A stretch of 64,000 nucleotides of DNA, from positions 12,015,214-12,079,213 of the forward strand of contig NC_045143.1 of NCBI RefSeq assembly GCF_008831285.2, given 5' to 3'. The notes beneath the pieces are model-generated. The model saw only the letters and a program-made list of their open reading frames with translations, was not told the DNA's origin and made no database searches. Source of the DNA: Nymphaea colorata. Its lineage: Eukaryota > Streptophyta > Magnoliopsida > Nymphaeales > Nymphaeaceae. A program made the translations under genes and the position numbers. Of the stretch, positions 46,838-57,000 are shown one piece after another (position 1 is the first letter of the stretch; each line of letters starts with the position of its first letter).

Positions 46838-49670
46838 GTTCGTCTGTCATGAAGATCAGCCATTTTTTGTGCAGATCTGTGAAGGTGAGGAGTGACGCTA
46901 GAATAGTAAAAGCTTTTTGGGCAGGCTTGTAAGAGAAGGAGAGGCAGTCCTTTTTGCTCGTCATTGTCAGTTTTTAGGTAACCATAATTTCTCCATTTTG
47001 TGCATGTACTCTGTAATCAGCTTGTTCCCCTTCCCCATTTCTCGATTCCTTCATTTTTCTCTGTTCTTATGTGATTCTTCTTTCGATTTTGAGGTGTAGG
47101 AGCGCCACAGTGAGTTGGGGTTTGGCTCTGGAGGGAGTGAAAATTTTGGGGTTGTTCCCCGTTTTCTATCTCAAGGAATTGCTGCGACCGAACAGAACAA
47201 GTTCTGATCATTTTCCTTTCAAATTAGTGAAATTTATATGCTTGATAGAGTTTATGGTGGTTTGGTGGAGATTCAACCTAAGAAACTGAAGAGAAGAAAA
47301 GGAAAAAGATTGACTCTTTTGTTCAATCCTTATGCTCTTCTCTCTATCTTGTTGCTGTTCAGCATCGTCTAAGTACCAGCTTGATCAGAGCCGGCATCTC
47401 AGCTCCTCTTGGGCGAGAGTGTTAAGGCTGTCAATGACTTCGGAAACAATGGAATCCGTCAAGATGGCTGACAGGAAGAAGATCGATTGGGAGGAGGGTT
47501 TCACGAAGGTGCAGGAACGAAACTTGGTGTTTGACTCTTTGCCCCTCAACTTATGAAAACCCGTTGGTCATTGAAGTGGGAAAAGGAACGAGAATCGAGG
47601 GATTGAGATGCTGCTACTGGTGAGCTCAACGGAGGGGGAAGGATTACTTCGTGGGATGAGGCAGGCATTTGTTGATCATATCACATTTTTATTCCATTTA
47701 GTTTGGCATCTGAATCTTTCCGTGGAACCCTTTGATTGAGACTTGATAATGAAATTTCAGAGAAAGTGTCTCTCAAAATCAATGTAGAAACTTATGCCAT
47801 TTTAACAATCAATTTAGGAGAGTGGGTAGAATTATGAGCATGTGCAGTCTTCATCTGTCCCGTTCATGTTTTATCGATTGATCATTCTCTCTATCCCATT
47901 TTTTATTTTTCCTTGTATTTGTACTTGTAAAATTGTTGAACGTTGCACCTCTGTTCTGCTTCTCCAAGTAAAGGAAAATTCAAGTACATCTCTCTCTTTC
48001 TCTCTGTATGTCTTTCTCCAAGTCCTTCAATTTTTCTACAGTTGTTTGCTTATTTTTTCTTTCTTCTATCTCTCATTTGTGTTTCTGCTTGCTTCTTTCC
48101 TATCAGGTTATTGGATGATTCAGAGTTTCTAGCAGTCACTTTCAGGTGAACTTTGTTGAGTTCACATGTAGTTTTGTGTGTGTGTGTGTGTGTATATTTT
48201 TGTGCAACTTATGTCCGAGGTTTAACTTGTAACATGGTATCAATGAATTTCTTTGTTTTCAAATTCAATTGCTTTTTGTTCGTGTGGTTCTTTTGTTTGA
48301 TTCAATTGACAAGAAATTGTTTTGTGTTTTTTTTCTTAAATTTAATGAACTTTATTGCTGGATTTTTCTTTGAGCTTTTTTTGCCTTCTACTTTTATCCT
48401 TCTTTTTTTTTCTTATGGTTCAAGAGTTTATTCATCAAAGATCTTCCTTTTTTGTGAGATCTATGATTTTATAGAGAACTGGGAACTGAAGTGAGCTCTT
48501 ATGAACATTGCTGCCTATTTAGCTTCGCTTCATGAGCATTACAAATTTATCATGTTACACCCCATTTGTTCCTATCCATTTGGATGATATGCAAATTTAG
48601 CATGAATAATGTTCATTGGTTTCCTTTTTCCTCCTTTCTCGTTTTGTATGTTAAACCACAATTTTTTTTTCCAATTATATGAATCAAAATAGCACTCAAT
48701 GGGAAAAAAAAAATTCCAATGAGAAGCTAAGAAAGTTCCCAAATTTTCGAAGGAGCAAACCCCAATAAAAAGTTTAGAAACTCCTTTTTCAAATCCTATC
48801 TGTCAAAAAATAGAACTCACTAATGGTATTATGTCAGCACATTCAAACATTATTACTTTTTTCTGTTGTTTGCTTTGACTATGAACTATAACTTTTTATC
48901 TATCAAAAAAGTTAACATGAATTTGGCAATGCACCGTCTTTTGGCTTTTCAAAATGAATCACCAAAAAGGGAAATTATAAATCATCACCAAGAATTTGGG
49001 AATACTATATCTATCTATGATTGGATTAGTTATCTGAAAAATGAAGGCATAAGCTACTTATCATGAAAATTGTTCTTTATTGAATTTAACAATGTGAGGC
49101 GAAGAAAACTTGGTCTTGTCTTTTGTCTTACTATTAGGATATTTATAAGTTGTTATCATTATATGTGTTTGATGCTTGTTATGCTTCATAAATCTGAAAT
49201 ACTGTTGCATTGCATAAATTTGACTTGGTTTATACTTTTTTTCCCCATTCCACATACCACACTATTTTATGTCGAGCTATTTGTGGATCGGTATTTCCTT
49301 GTAATGAGATTAGGTTAAGAATTTTATCCTTGAAGGATATGTGCTGACAGTATTAACTTGGAAAATATTTTCCTTTCATTTCAGTAATACTAGTGCAAGT
49401 TGGAATCCTTTATTTGCTTGCTATTTTTTTTTCTTCTAGTGCTAAGGAGGTCCAAATTTCAACTTCTGGCACTCTATTTTTTACCTTTCTTTTCCTTATA
49501 CTTAATTTGTATTATTGCCTATGCATAAAGGATTCATATCTTATAGTGGACAATTTCATGAATGCATTCTTTATATTTTTTGTACGTTTGTTTTATTTAT
49601 GATGATTACTTGTTTTGTTTGGGGTAATACAATTATTTTTTAATACATTTATTATTAAATTTATAAGGTG
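46499..49670. other. Intergenic with CT and GT microsatellites; unassigned ORFs
   Basis: A (TC)n run lies at 46806-46835 and a (GT)n run at 48174-48193. A 74-codon ORF at 47332-47556 (containing RKKIDWEEGFTKVQERN) is less AT-biased than its surroundings and could be a fragment of a host gene, but I do not recognise it and see no flanking exons. The stretch 48560-49670 is AT-rich and probably includes the 5' flank of the Harbinger element. Confidence 0.35.
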
Positions 49671-50521
49671 ATGGGAGACCATGAAAGTATAGTTAAAAAA
49701 GACAAAGATAGACTAGTGTGGGATGACGAGCAAGAACAATTTTTATTTGATTGCTTATTAGAACAATCTTGTATTTCCGATATGAAAATTAATGGAGGGT
49801 TAAGAGATGCAGACATGAAGGAATCTGAGAGACTGATGATAAGAAAATATTGTGAAAATATATGGTAGAGAAAATAAAAAAACTAAACTGTGCTAAACCA
49901 AATATAATTATATGGGTGAAGTTCTAAATGCTCATGGATTTGGATGGGATGTAGGTAATAAGATGGTCTTGACTTACAAAAATATGTGGGATGATTATGT
50001 GAAAAGATATCCTGATAGAAAGAAGTATAAAAGACCATCTACATGAAAATTTTATGAACATGCAGTGGAAATATGAGGTAAATCTATTGCTATAGGTAAT
50101 AATAGAAATGCACATTCAAATATACCAATACGATCAACAGAAGTTGCACCTATTAGTCCATTAGATGAGGAAGTATCTCAAGCAAATATTTTGATGATCC
50201 CATAAGTAATTCATTAGGCGACCAACCTTCATTATCAAGGGGAACTTGCAGGAAGAGAAAGTCATCAGGAGATGCTTTTATCTGTGATGTGATAAGTAGT
50301 CTAACTCAACAAGTACAAACGTTTAATGATGCTATTCAATATCGTTTGACAAAACAAGCTAGTGACATTGTATTAGAGTTATTCAGAAATGATGAACTTT
50401 ATTCATTTACTTGTTTCAAAGTGATCGAATTTGTGTCTAATCCACAACATGTAATCACAATCATTTGTATTTCACCAGAGTTGAGGATTGAGTGGTTGTA
50501 TAGCAAAATTAGAGGATATTA
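49671..50521 (+). pseudogene. PIF/Harbinger ORF1, Myb/SANT-like DNA-binding protein (decayed)
   Basis: The ATG at 49671 opens a frame with LVWDDEQEQFLFDCLLEQS, the first helix of the Myb/SANT-like domain. After stops and frame changes the sequence continues with NAHGFGWDVGNKMV, NMWDDYVKRYPDRKKYK and FYEHAVEI, the rest of the same domain. A C-terminal helical part (50270-50520) remains open. In active PIF/Harbinger elements this protein works with the transposase in DNA binding and nuclear import. Here it is broken. It lies just upstream of the transposase relic on the same strand, the usual two-gene layout. Confidence 0.75.
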
Positions 50522-51662
50522 GGTATGTTTATTTTTGCATTACACATGCTAAAGTTAATTTTATTAGTTTGATATTTTATTTTCTATTCTATATTACATG
50601 TTTTATGCATGTTAGGTATAATTTCTATTAAGCATGTATAGTTAATAATTGAGTTAATATGTTTATGTTAGTTCATTTTTTAGTATTTATGTTAGTTGAG
50701 TTAATATGTTTCATTTTTCATCTTATGTGTGTTAATTTATGTTGTCATTAGCATGTTTTCTATAAGTTGACTTTATGGTGATTTTTTTTTGTCTATTCAT
50801 TAAGTTTATGGATCATTTATTATTGATTTCTCATACATTAATACCAGAAATGAGAGCTTGGTTGCAAAAAATGATTATTTTTCAACTGGCAATTATTATT
50901 GTGTTTATTTGCATGTGGCAACGACAACATAGGGTCATGGTCTATCATAAGAGAAATGCTGGTCAACGATTTGTCTATAATTGTATTTATGGTCACCCAT
51001 GAAACTCTTATGATTTTCTATGAATAAAACAAGAAACCTATGTAAGATTGTATAAGATATTTTGAGTTAGAGGATTACTAAGCGATTTGTGTAATATATC
51101 AATTGAAGAACAAGTTGCCATGTTTTTATTAACTATAGGGCATCACAAAATCGAAGAATTCAATATGATTTTCAACATTCAGGAGAAACAGTTAGTAGAA
51201 ACTTTAATTTGGTCTTACAAAAATTCCTTTTCATTGGCCATAAATATATGGGGTGATGTGATGAAGACACACCTCCAAAGATTAAGAGGAGAACCACACT
51301 TTTACCTGTATTTTAAGGTATTTAAACCTGAAAAGTTTAATTTGTTAATTTTTTTTATATGATTAATTTTTTTAATGGTAGGATTGTTTGTGAGCGATAG
51401 ATGGGATTGACATTCCAATATATGTGAGAAGAGAGAATCAACGTCCTTGGAGAAACAGAAAAAGTTTCTGTTGCAGAATGTCCTTGTCGTTGTAGGCCTT
51501 TATGTGTGTTCCATTATATCCTTGCTGGTTGGAAAGGAAGCGTAACAGATGCAAAAGTGTTATATAATGCATTGGATGATGAACATAATCCTTTACAAGT
51601 ACCTTAGGGTGAGGTTTGAATCTTAAAATAAGTTGTATGATTTATAATTTGTCATTTATAAC

Positions 51663-51918
51663 TGTTGAAGTATGTTAGATGGGTCTCGGGACCGGGTCCG
51701 GATCCGTATCCGATCCAACTTGTAGCCCTTGTTGGGCATTATTTAAGTTGTGTAACCCTAATCCTTATAGTGTGAATGAAAGACAAAGGAGAGAGAGAGT
51801 CTGGCGGCTAGTGGGCACCGGCTCCTCCTCATTCGTGGTTTTTTTCCTCTTGTTGAGGGTTTTTCCACGTTACATCGTGATCGTTGTTTCTCTTCCTCTT
51901 CTTGTTCGTGTTTCTACA
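51663..51918 (+). repeat. 5' LTR of the copia element
   Basis: 256 bp, TG...CA; one substitution relative to the 3' LTR. It contains a GAGAGAGAGAG tract at 51788-51799. Confidence 0.97.
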
Positions 51919-51930
51919 TGGTATCAGAGC
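51919..51930 (+). promoter_or_regulatory. Primer binding site, initiator tRNA-Met
   Basis: TGGTATCAGAGC directly abuts the 5' LTR end. Confidence 0.93.
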
Positions 51931-51984
51931 CGACGAGTTTGGGAAATTTTTAGGGTTTGTGAAGTTCCAACCCTAATATCTCTC

Positions 51985-52160
51985 ACCGCTACCATCGCCA
52001 CCACTGCAGTCACCGCCGCCGCTGCCGCTGCCACTACCGCCGCCGCCGCCGCCGCTGCTGCCACTGCCGCCGCCGCCGTTGCTGCAGCAGCCACCGCCGC
52101 CGGTGTACCCAATACCACTGTCGCTGTTTCCGCCGCCGCCGGTGTCACTCTTTGCGCCAT
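51985..52160 (+). repeat. GCC/ACC trinucleotide tract in the copia leader
   Basis: Imperfect CCGCCGCTGCC-type repeats occupy most of this stretch and translate as poly-alanine in one plus frame and as alanine- or glycine-rich ORFs on the other strand. It lies where the gag start would be expected. Confidence 0.8.
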
Positions 52161-52647
52161 CGCAGCCACTCTTGCGGCGTCGCTCGTGCGCCGTCGCTCT
52201 TGTGTTGTTGACCGTCGCCGTCACCGTTGTCCCTTGCGCCACTGCCTTTTGCGCCGTAGTCTTGCTTCCCGAAGAAGAAAGAAGATATGCGTGCTTAGGC
52301 GCTTCCTAAGCTTGCCTCCCCCTATTCATGTCACTTCCTAGGGGTCTTTTGCAAATCCGGTGAAGTGCATCCGCCTCTTACCTGCAATATATTGCTTGGT
52401 TGATCTTTGATTTCATCTTCTTGTTTTTGTTTGGCGCCCACCGTGCAAGAAGAGGTGGCTGGTCCGTGACTTGGTAGAGGACGTAAAGGAGGAGAGGAGC
52501 GTAACTTGAGGATTGCCTCAACGTTTGCCGGCGCTCCGGCGATTGCATCCCCCTTTCCTTACAAAAGACCGGGGTTAAATTGGTCTTACGGGTGAAGGCT
52601 TTCCTCGTCTCGAAGTTGATTTCCTATTCACTTCTATACCTTGATAC

Positions 52648-55600
52648 TTGTTGGGTTTTGCCTCTTGGATCTTGTTTCCAGCAAGGAGAACGTGTGGCGA
52701 AACCTCTACCCGTGGGAGATTGCAGCCCGAGAGAGAGAAGGCACCGCTTCCGTCGAGCGACATCGACGATCGTTTCCCCCAATCGACATTCTGTTCACTC
52801 TTGGGGCTGATTGGGAATCCGGATATTACTGCCCGTTGGTGCTCTCTGTTGTCATCGGTGCATCTCTTGTTGCCTCCTGTTGGACTATCTGTGATTATGG
52901 CAGCTTCTTCATCTATAGACGTTATGACGGATTGCCGTATGGGAGAGTGGATCATTGATAGTGGCGCTACTCACCACATGACCGGCGATCCTAAGGTCTT
53001 TCATGGGTATAAGCTTTCATCAGGAAAGGATCGTGTTTCCCTTGCCGATGGTTCATCTATCTCTGTGGCTGGAAAAGGGAGTCTCCCACTTTTGAACAAG
53101 TTCTTAGTCCACAATGCTCTACATGTTCCTCATATTCCCTTGAATCTCTTGTCGGTTAGCAAGATCACGAAGGAGTTAAATTGCGAACTTATATTTTCCG
53201 CTGATCGCTGTGTTATGCAGGACTTGGTGACAGGGAAGAGGATTGGGATTGGCCTAGCTTCTGACGGGCTCTATCGTTTACCTATGCGTGCTGCTCAGGC
53301 TCTCATGACGGCAGTCAGCCAAGCCACGAAGAATAGAGAGGACTCCCTTCAGTTGCTTCTACGGTGGCATGAGCGCCTTGGACACTTGCCTTTTGGCCTT
53401 CTTAGACAGTTGTTTCCTGATATATGTTCCAGGTTAGACATGACTATGGTGTCTTGTGATGTCTGTCACCTGGCCAAACATGTTAGGGCTTCGTACCCAT
53501 TGTCTAGCCATCGGTCTAATGAGGTATTTGCCATGATTCATTCTGATGTGTGGGGGCCTGCAGGGATTCCTTCTTGTCATGGTTTTCAATATTTTATCAC
53601 CTTTATAGATGATTATTCTCGTAACACTATTGTCTACTTGCTGAAAGACCGTAGTGAAGTTCCTACTGTCATAGAGACTTTCATTGCCTATGTGGAAACT
53701 CAATATGGAGCATCTGTTAAGACATTTCGATCTGACAATGCTCGAGAGTATATGTGCCAGTCTGTTGATAGCTTCTTTCGAAAAAAGGGAATTGTTCATG
53801 AGACTTCCTGTAGTTATACCCCTCCTCAAAATGGAGTTGCTGAACGAAAAAATCGTCAGTTATTGAATATGACTCGGGCTCTTCTTTTTCAACGTCATGT
53901 TCCAAAAAAGTATTGGGGGGATGCTGTGTTGACCAGTGCGTATCTTATAAACCGGTTGCCTAGTCGCGTGTTGAATGGGAAGACGCCTCACTCTCTGTTA
54001 CCGGGGACTCGTGAACCTTTCTCTCTTCCACTCAGAGTTTTTGGTTGTGTTTGCTTTATTCACAACCATAGTCCTCACATTAAAAAGCTTGATCCAAGAT
54101 CTATTAAGGGCATTTTTTTAGGGTATTCTCCCACTCAAAAAGGGTACAAGTGTCGAGACCCTTCCACTGGTCGGGCCTATGTTACCAAAGATGTCACTTT
54201 CCTTGAACATGTTTCCTATTTTGGTGAGAATCCTCTTCAGGGGGAGTACTCTATGTCACGGGAAGAGTATTCTCCGAGTCAGGAAATTCAGTTTACAGAT
54301 TTTTTGGACTACAGGCGTGACTCTGTTGGTCCATCTAGTGATGTGCATGAACAAGAGAAAAATGGTCCATCTAGTGAGGTGCATGAACAGGAGAAAAATG
54401 GAGAGTGTTCCACTGAGGCAGAAGAGAAGTGCAATCGTTTATTTGGGCAAGTTTACTCTAGGCGAAGAGTTTGTACAGATGAGATGACAGGTGGTGAGAA
54501 TTCTACTCCCAATCCAATTAGTCCTTCCCTGGATGACCCAAGTCGTGCGCAGAAGCAACCTGTTGAAGAAGAGATTCAGACTGTTGCTGCTAGTGAAGAG
54601 CTTCCCATCGCCCTGCGAAAGGGTGTCAGGTCATGTACTCAACATCCTATTGGTAACTTTGTTTCATATTCTAGACTGAGCAAGGACTACAAATGCTTTG
54701 TATCTTCTCTTTCTTTGACTATGATTCCCAGGAATGTTGCTGAGGCTCAGAGTGATCCTAAGTGGACCTATGCTATGCAAGAAGAGATGGAAGCCTTGCG
54801 AAGAAACATGACATGGGAAGTTGTAAAGATTCCTGAGGCGGCTCACTTGGTTGGATCTAAGTGGGTCTACACCATCAAGTACAAACCAGATGGGAGTGTT
54901 GAAAGATACAAAGCTCGTCTTGTGGCCAAGGGGTTTAGTCAGAAATATGGGATTGATTATTTAGAGACCTTTGCTCCTGTTGCGAAGATGAAGACGGTCA
55001 GAGTCATTATCTCTTTAGCTGTGATGAAGGAGTGGAAGATGTACCAACTTGATGTCAAGAACGCATTTCTCAATGGAGACCTTGAAGAGGAAGTATATAT
55101 GTGTATGCCTCCAGGATATGAGGAACCTGGAAAATGTTGCAAGCTAAGGAAAGCTTTATATGGGCTCAAGCAATCTCCTCGAGCATGGTTTGAACGACTC
55201 AGACTTGTCATGAGACAATGTGGATACCATCAAGGGAATGGAGATCATACACTTTTTGTGAAGAGAAATAAGCAAAAGGTTACTATTCTGTTGGTATATG
55301 TTGATGATATGATTGTCACAGGTGATGATGAAGATGAAATAATGAAGTTAAAGAAACTGTTGGCGATCGAGTTTGATCTTAAGGACCTTGGTAAGTTGAA
55401 ATACTTCCTTGGCATAGAAATTGCTAGGTCTGGGACTAGCCTTGTGCTAAATCAACGGAAGTACACTCTAGATTTGTTAAAGGAGACTGGGAAACTAGGG
55501 TGTAGACCAGCTTCTACTCCTCTAGATGCTGGCCATAAGCTAAGTCTGAGAGACGGGGAGCCACTCTGTGAAGAGGCAAAAAGAAGATATCAATGCCTTG

Positions 55601-56271
55601 TAGGGAAGTTAATTTATCTTACTCTCACTAGACCTGATATTACCTTTGCTGTGAATGTGATGAGCCAGTTCATGCATGCTCCCACGGATGCCCACTTGAA
55701 GGCTGTTGACAGGATCTTGTGCTACTTGAAGAGGAATCCTGGCAAAGGTCTCTTATATGTCAAGCAAGACACTCTTGGGATTGAAGGTTATTCAGATGCA
55801 GACTGGGCAGGCTGTATTGACACTAGGAGGTCCACCTCTGGCTATTGTATTTATTTGGGAGGGAATCTCATAGTGTGGAGAAGTAAAAGGCAAGATGTTT
55901 GTTCGCGTTCCAGTGCTGAAGCAGAATACAGAGCTGTTGCTATGGGAGTTTCTGAGCTTTTGTGGCTGAAAGTATTGTTGACTGACATTGGTATAAAAGT
56001 TGAAGAACCAATGAAGATGTATTGCGATAACAAGTCTGCAATTAACTTGGCCAACAACCCTGTGCTTCATGACAGAACAAAGCATGTTGAGATTGACCGA
56101 CATTTCATTCGAGAGAGAATTGATGCTAAAGAACTTATACTTCCTTACATGAGATCTGAAGACCAAACGGCTGATGTTCTGACGAAGGCTTTATCTTCGA
56201 CCTCATTTGAGAGAAATGTATCCAAGTTGGGCATGTTTGATATGTATGCCCAACTTGAGGGGGAGTGTTGA
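52648..56271 (+). CDS. Ty1/copia pol polyprotein (protease, integrase, RT, RNase H)
   Basis: This is an uninterrupted frame of 1207 codons. ATG 52897 (residue 84) is a likelier start than 52648, as the first 83 residues match nothing I know. The protease active site is DSGATHHM at residue 104. The GAG-pre-integrase HHCC finger is near residues 239-280. The integrase core contains HSDVWGP (about 298), SDNARE (about 361) and NGVAERKNR (about 393). The reverse transcriptase runs from about 720, with the YVDD centre at 884-887. RNase H contains SDADWAGC and the SRSSAEAEYRA block. The stop overlaps the first bases of the 3' LTR. All catalytic motifs are kept, so enzymes could be made, but particles would need Gag supplied from another copy. 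Confidence 0.95.
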   Translation: MLGFASWILFPARRTCGETSTRGRLQPEREKAPLPSSDIDDRFPQSTFCSLLGLIGNPDITARWCSLLSSVHLLLPPVGLSVIMAASSSIDVMTDCRMGEWIIDSGATHHMTGDPKVFHGYKLSSGKDRVSLADGSSISVAGKGSLPLLNKFLVHNALHVPHIPLNLLSVSKITKELNCELIFSADRCVMQDLVTGKRIGIGLASDGLYRLPMRAAQALMTAVSQATKNREDSLQLLLRWHERLGHLPFGLLRQLFPDICSRLDMTMVSCDVCHLAKHVRASYPLSSHRSNEVFAMIHSDVWGPAGIPSCHGFQYFITFIDDYSRNTIVYLLKDRSEVPTVIETFIAYVETQYGASVKTFRSDNAREYMCQSVDSFFRKKGIVHETSCSYTPPQNGVAERKNRQLLNMTRALLFQRHVPKKYWGDAVLTSAYLINRLPSRVLNGKTPHSLLPGTREPFSLPLRVFGCVCFIHNHSPHIKKLDPRSIKGIFLGYSPTQKGYKCRDPSTGRAYVTKDVTFLEHVSYFGENPLQGEYSMSREEYSPSQEIQFTDFLDYRRDSVGPSSDVHEQEKNGPSSEVHEQEKNGECSTEAEEKCNRLFGQVYSRRRVCTDEMTGGENSTPNPISPSLDDPSRAQKQPVEEEIQTVAASEELPIALRKGVRSCTQHPIGNFVSYSRLSKDYKCFVSSLSLTMIPRNVAEAQSDPKWTYAMQEEMEALRRNMTWEVVKIPEAAHLVGSKWVYTIKYKPDGSVERYKARLVAKGFSQKYGIDYLETFAPVAKMKTVRVIISLAVMKEWKMYQLDVKNAFLNGDLEEEVYMCMPPGYEEPGKCCKLRKALYGLKQSPRAWFERLRLVMRQCGYHQGNGDHTLFVKRNKQKVTILLVYVDDMIVTGDDEDEIMKLKKLLAIEFDLKDLGKLKYFLGIEIARSGTSLVLNQRKYTLDLLKETGKLGCRPASTPLDAGHKLSLRDGEPLCEEAKRRYQCLVGKLIYLTLTRPDITFAVNVMSQFMHAPTDAHLKAVDRILCYLKRNPGKGLLYVKQDTLGIEGYSDADWAGCIDTRRSTSGYCIYLGGNLIVWRSKRQDVCSRSSAEAEYRAVAMGVSELLWLKVLLTDIGIKVEEPMKMYCDNKSAINLANNPVLHDRTKHVEIDRHFIRERIDAKELILPYMRSEDQTADVLTKALSSTSFERNVSKLGMFDMYAQLEGEC

Positions 56272-56521
56272 AGTATGTTAGATGGGTCTCGGGACCGGGT
56301 CCGGATCCGTATCCGATCCAACTTGTAGCCCTTGTTGGGCATTATTTAAGTTGTGTAACCCTAATCCTTATAGTGTGAATGAAAGACAAAGGAGAGAGAG
56401 AGTCTGGCGGCTAGTGAGCACCGGCTCCTCCTCATTCGTGGTTTTTTTCCTCTTGTTGAGGGTTTTTCCACGTTACATCGTGATCGTTGTTTCTCTTCCT
56501 CTTCTTGTTCGTGTTTCTACA
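56266..56521 (+). repeat. 3' LTR of the copia element
   Basis: 256 bp, identical to the 5' LTR except A at 56417. Confidence 0.97.
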
Positions 56522-57000
56522 ATAACAACCAACGATACCTTTATTTTTGTAGGAAATATTATCTCGCTATGTTGGGTATGCTAATATTATGGGTTTTTGA
56601 CTCCTTATCATCGATATCGGTATCATTTGTCTAAATACAATGTTTTTGATACGCAACCAATCCAAAATAAATATGAACTATTCAACCATAGACATTCATC
56701 TCTGTGTACTATAGTAAAACAAGTATTTGCTTTGTTAAAGGGAAGATTTAGAACAATTCTTAACAACCATGTGTAATATCCAATTGACACACAAGTCAAA
56801 ATTACATGATGCATGTATTCTTTATAACTTTATAATAGAAAACAATCCAAATGCACTACAATTTGAAGAAGAACTTATTGGCAATCGATTCACACATTTT
56901 GAGAATGATGATGAAAGTCCACCACAAACACAAGTTCGAGGAATCAATAATGTGCTTAGAGATGCAATAAAAAATGATATGTAGAGCAACTGGTGCAATA

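Larger units (their letters stand above)
51658..56526 (+). mobile_element. Young Ty1/copia retrotransposon, pol intact, no gag seen
   Basis: Target duplication ATAAC at 51658-51662 and 56522-56526. LTRs of 256 bp (51663-51918 and 56266-56521) start TGTTGAAG and end TTTCTACA. They differ at one base, G at 51814 against A at 56417. The primer site TGGTATCAGAGC is at 51919-51930, and the tract GAGGGGGAG precedes the 3' LTR. The single long frame carries protease, integrase, RT and RNase H. The roughly 1 kb between primer site and protease, where gag should be, holds a GCC-repeat tract and sequence without a gag domain or zinc knuckle. It is inserted in the Harbinger transposase relic. Confidence 0.95.
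50805..57000 (+). pseudogene. PIF/Harbinger DDE transposase, decayed and split by a copia insertion
   Basis: Part one, 50805-51662, includes CNISIEEQVAMFLLTIGHHK, a D.L.AIDGIDIP stretch (first catalytic D, near 51380-51410) and LAGWKGSVTDAKVLYNALDD (second D). Part two, 56522-57000, resumes with a KYYL/GYAN remnant, GFLTPYHRYRYHLS, ELFNHRHSSLCTIV and LKGRFRTIL, then ACILYNFI. The catalytic glutamate expected after HSSL is a lysine codon. Part one ends and part two begins at the ATAAC duplication of the copia element. Earlier stops and frameshifts show that the transposase was already dead, or decayed in parallel. Confidence 0.85.

Noticed and set aside
51924-52242. Ala-rich and Gly/Ser-rich minus-strand ORFs
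   Set aside because: Shadows of the GCC repeat in the copia leader.
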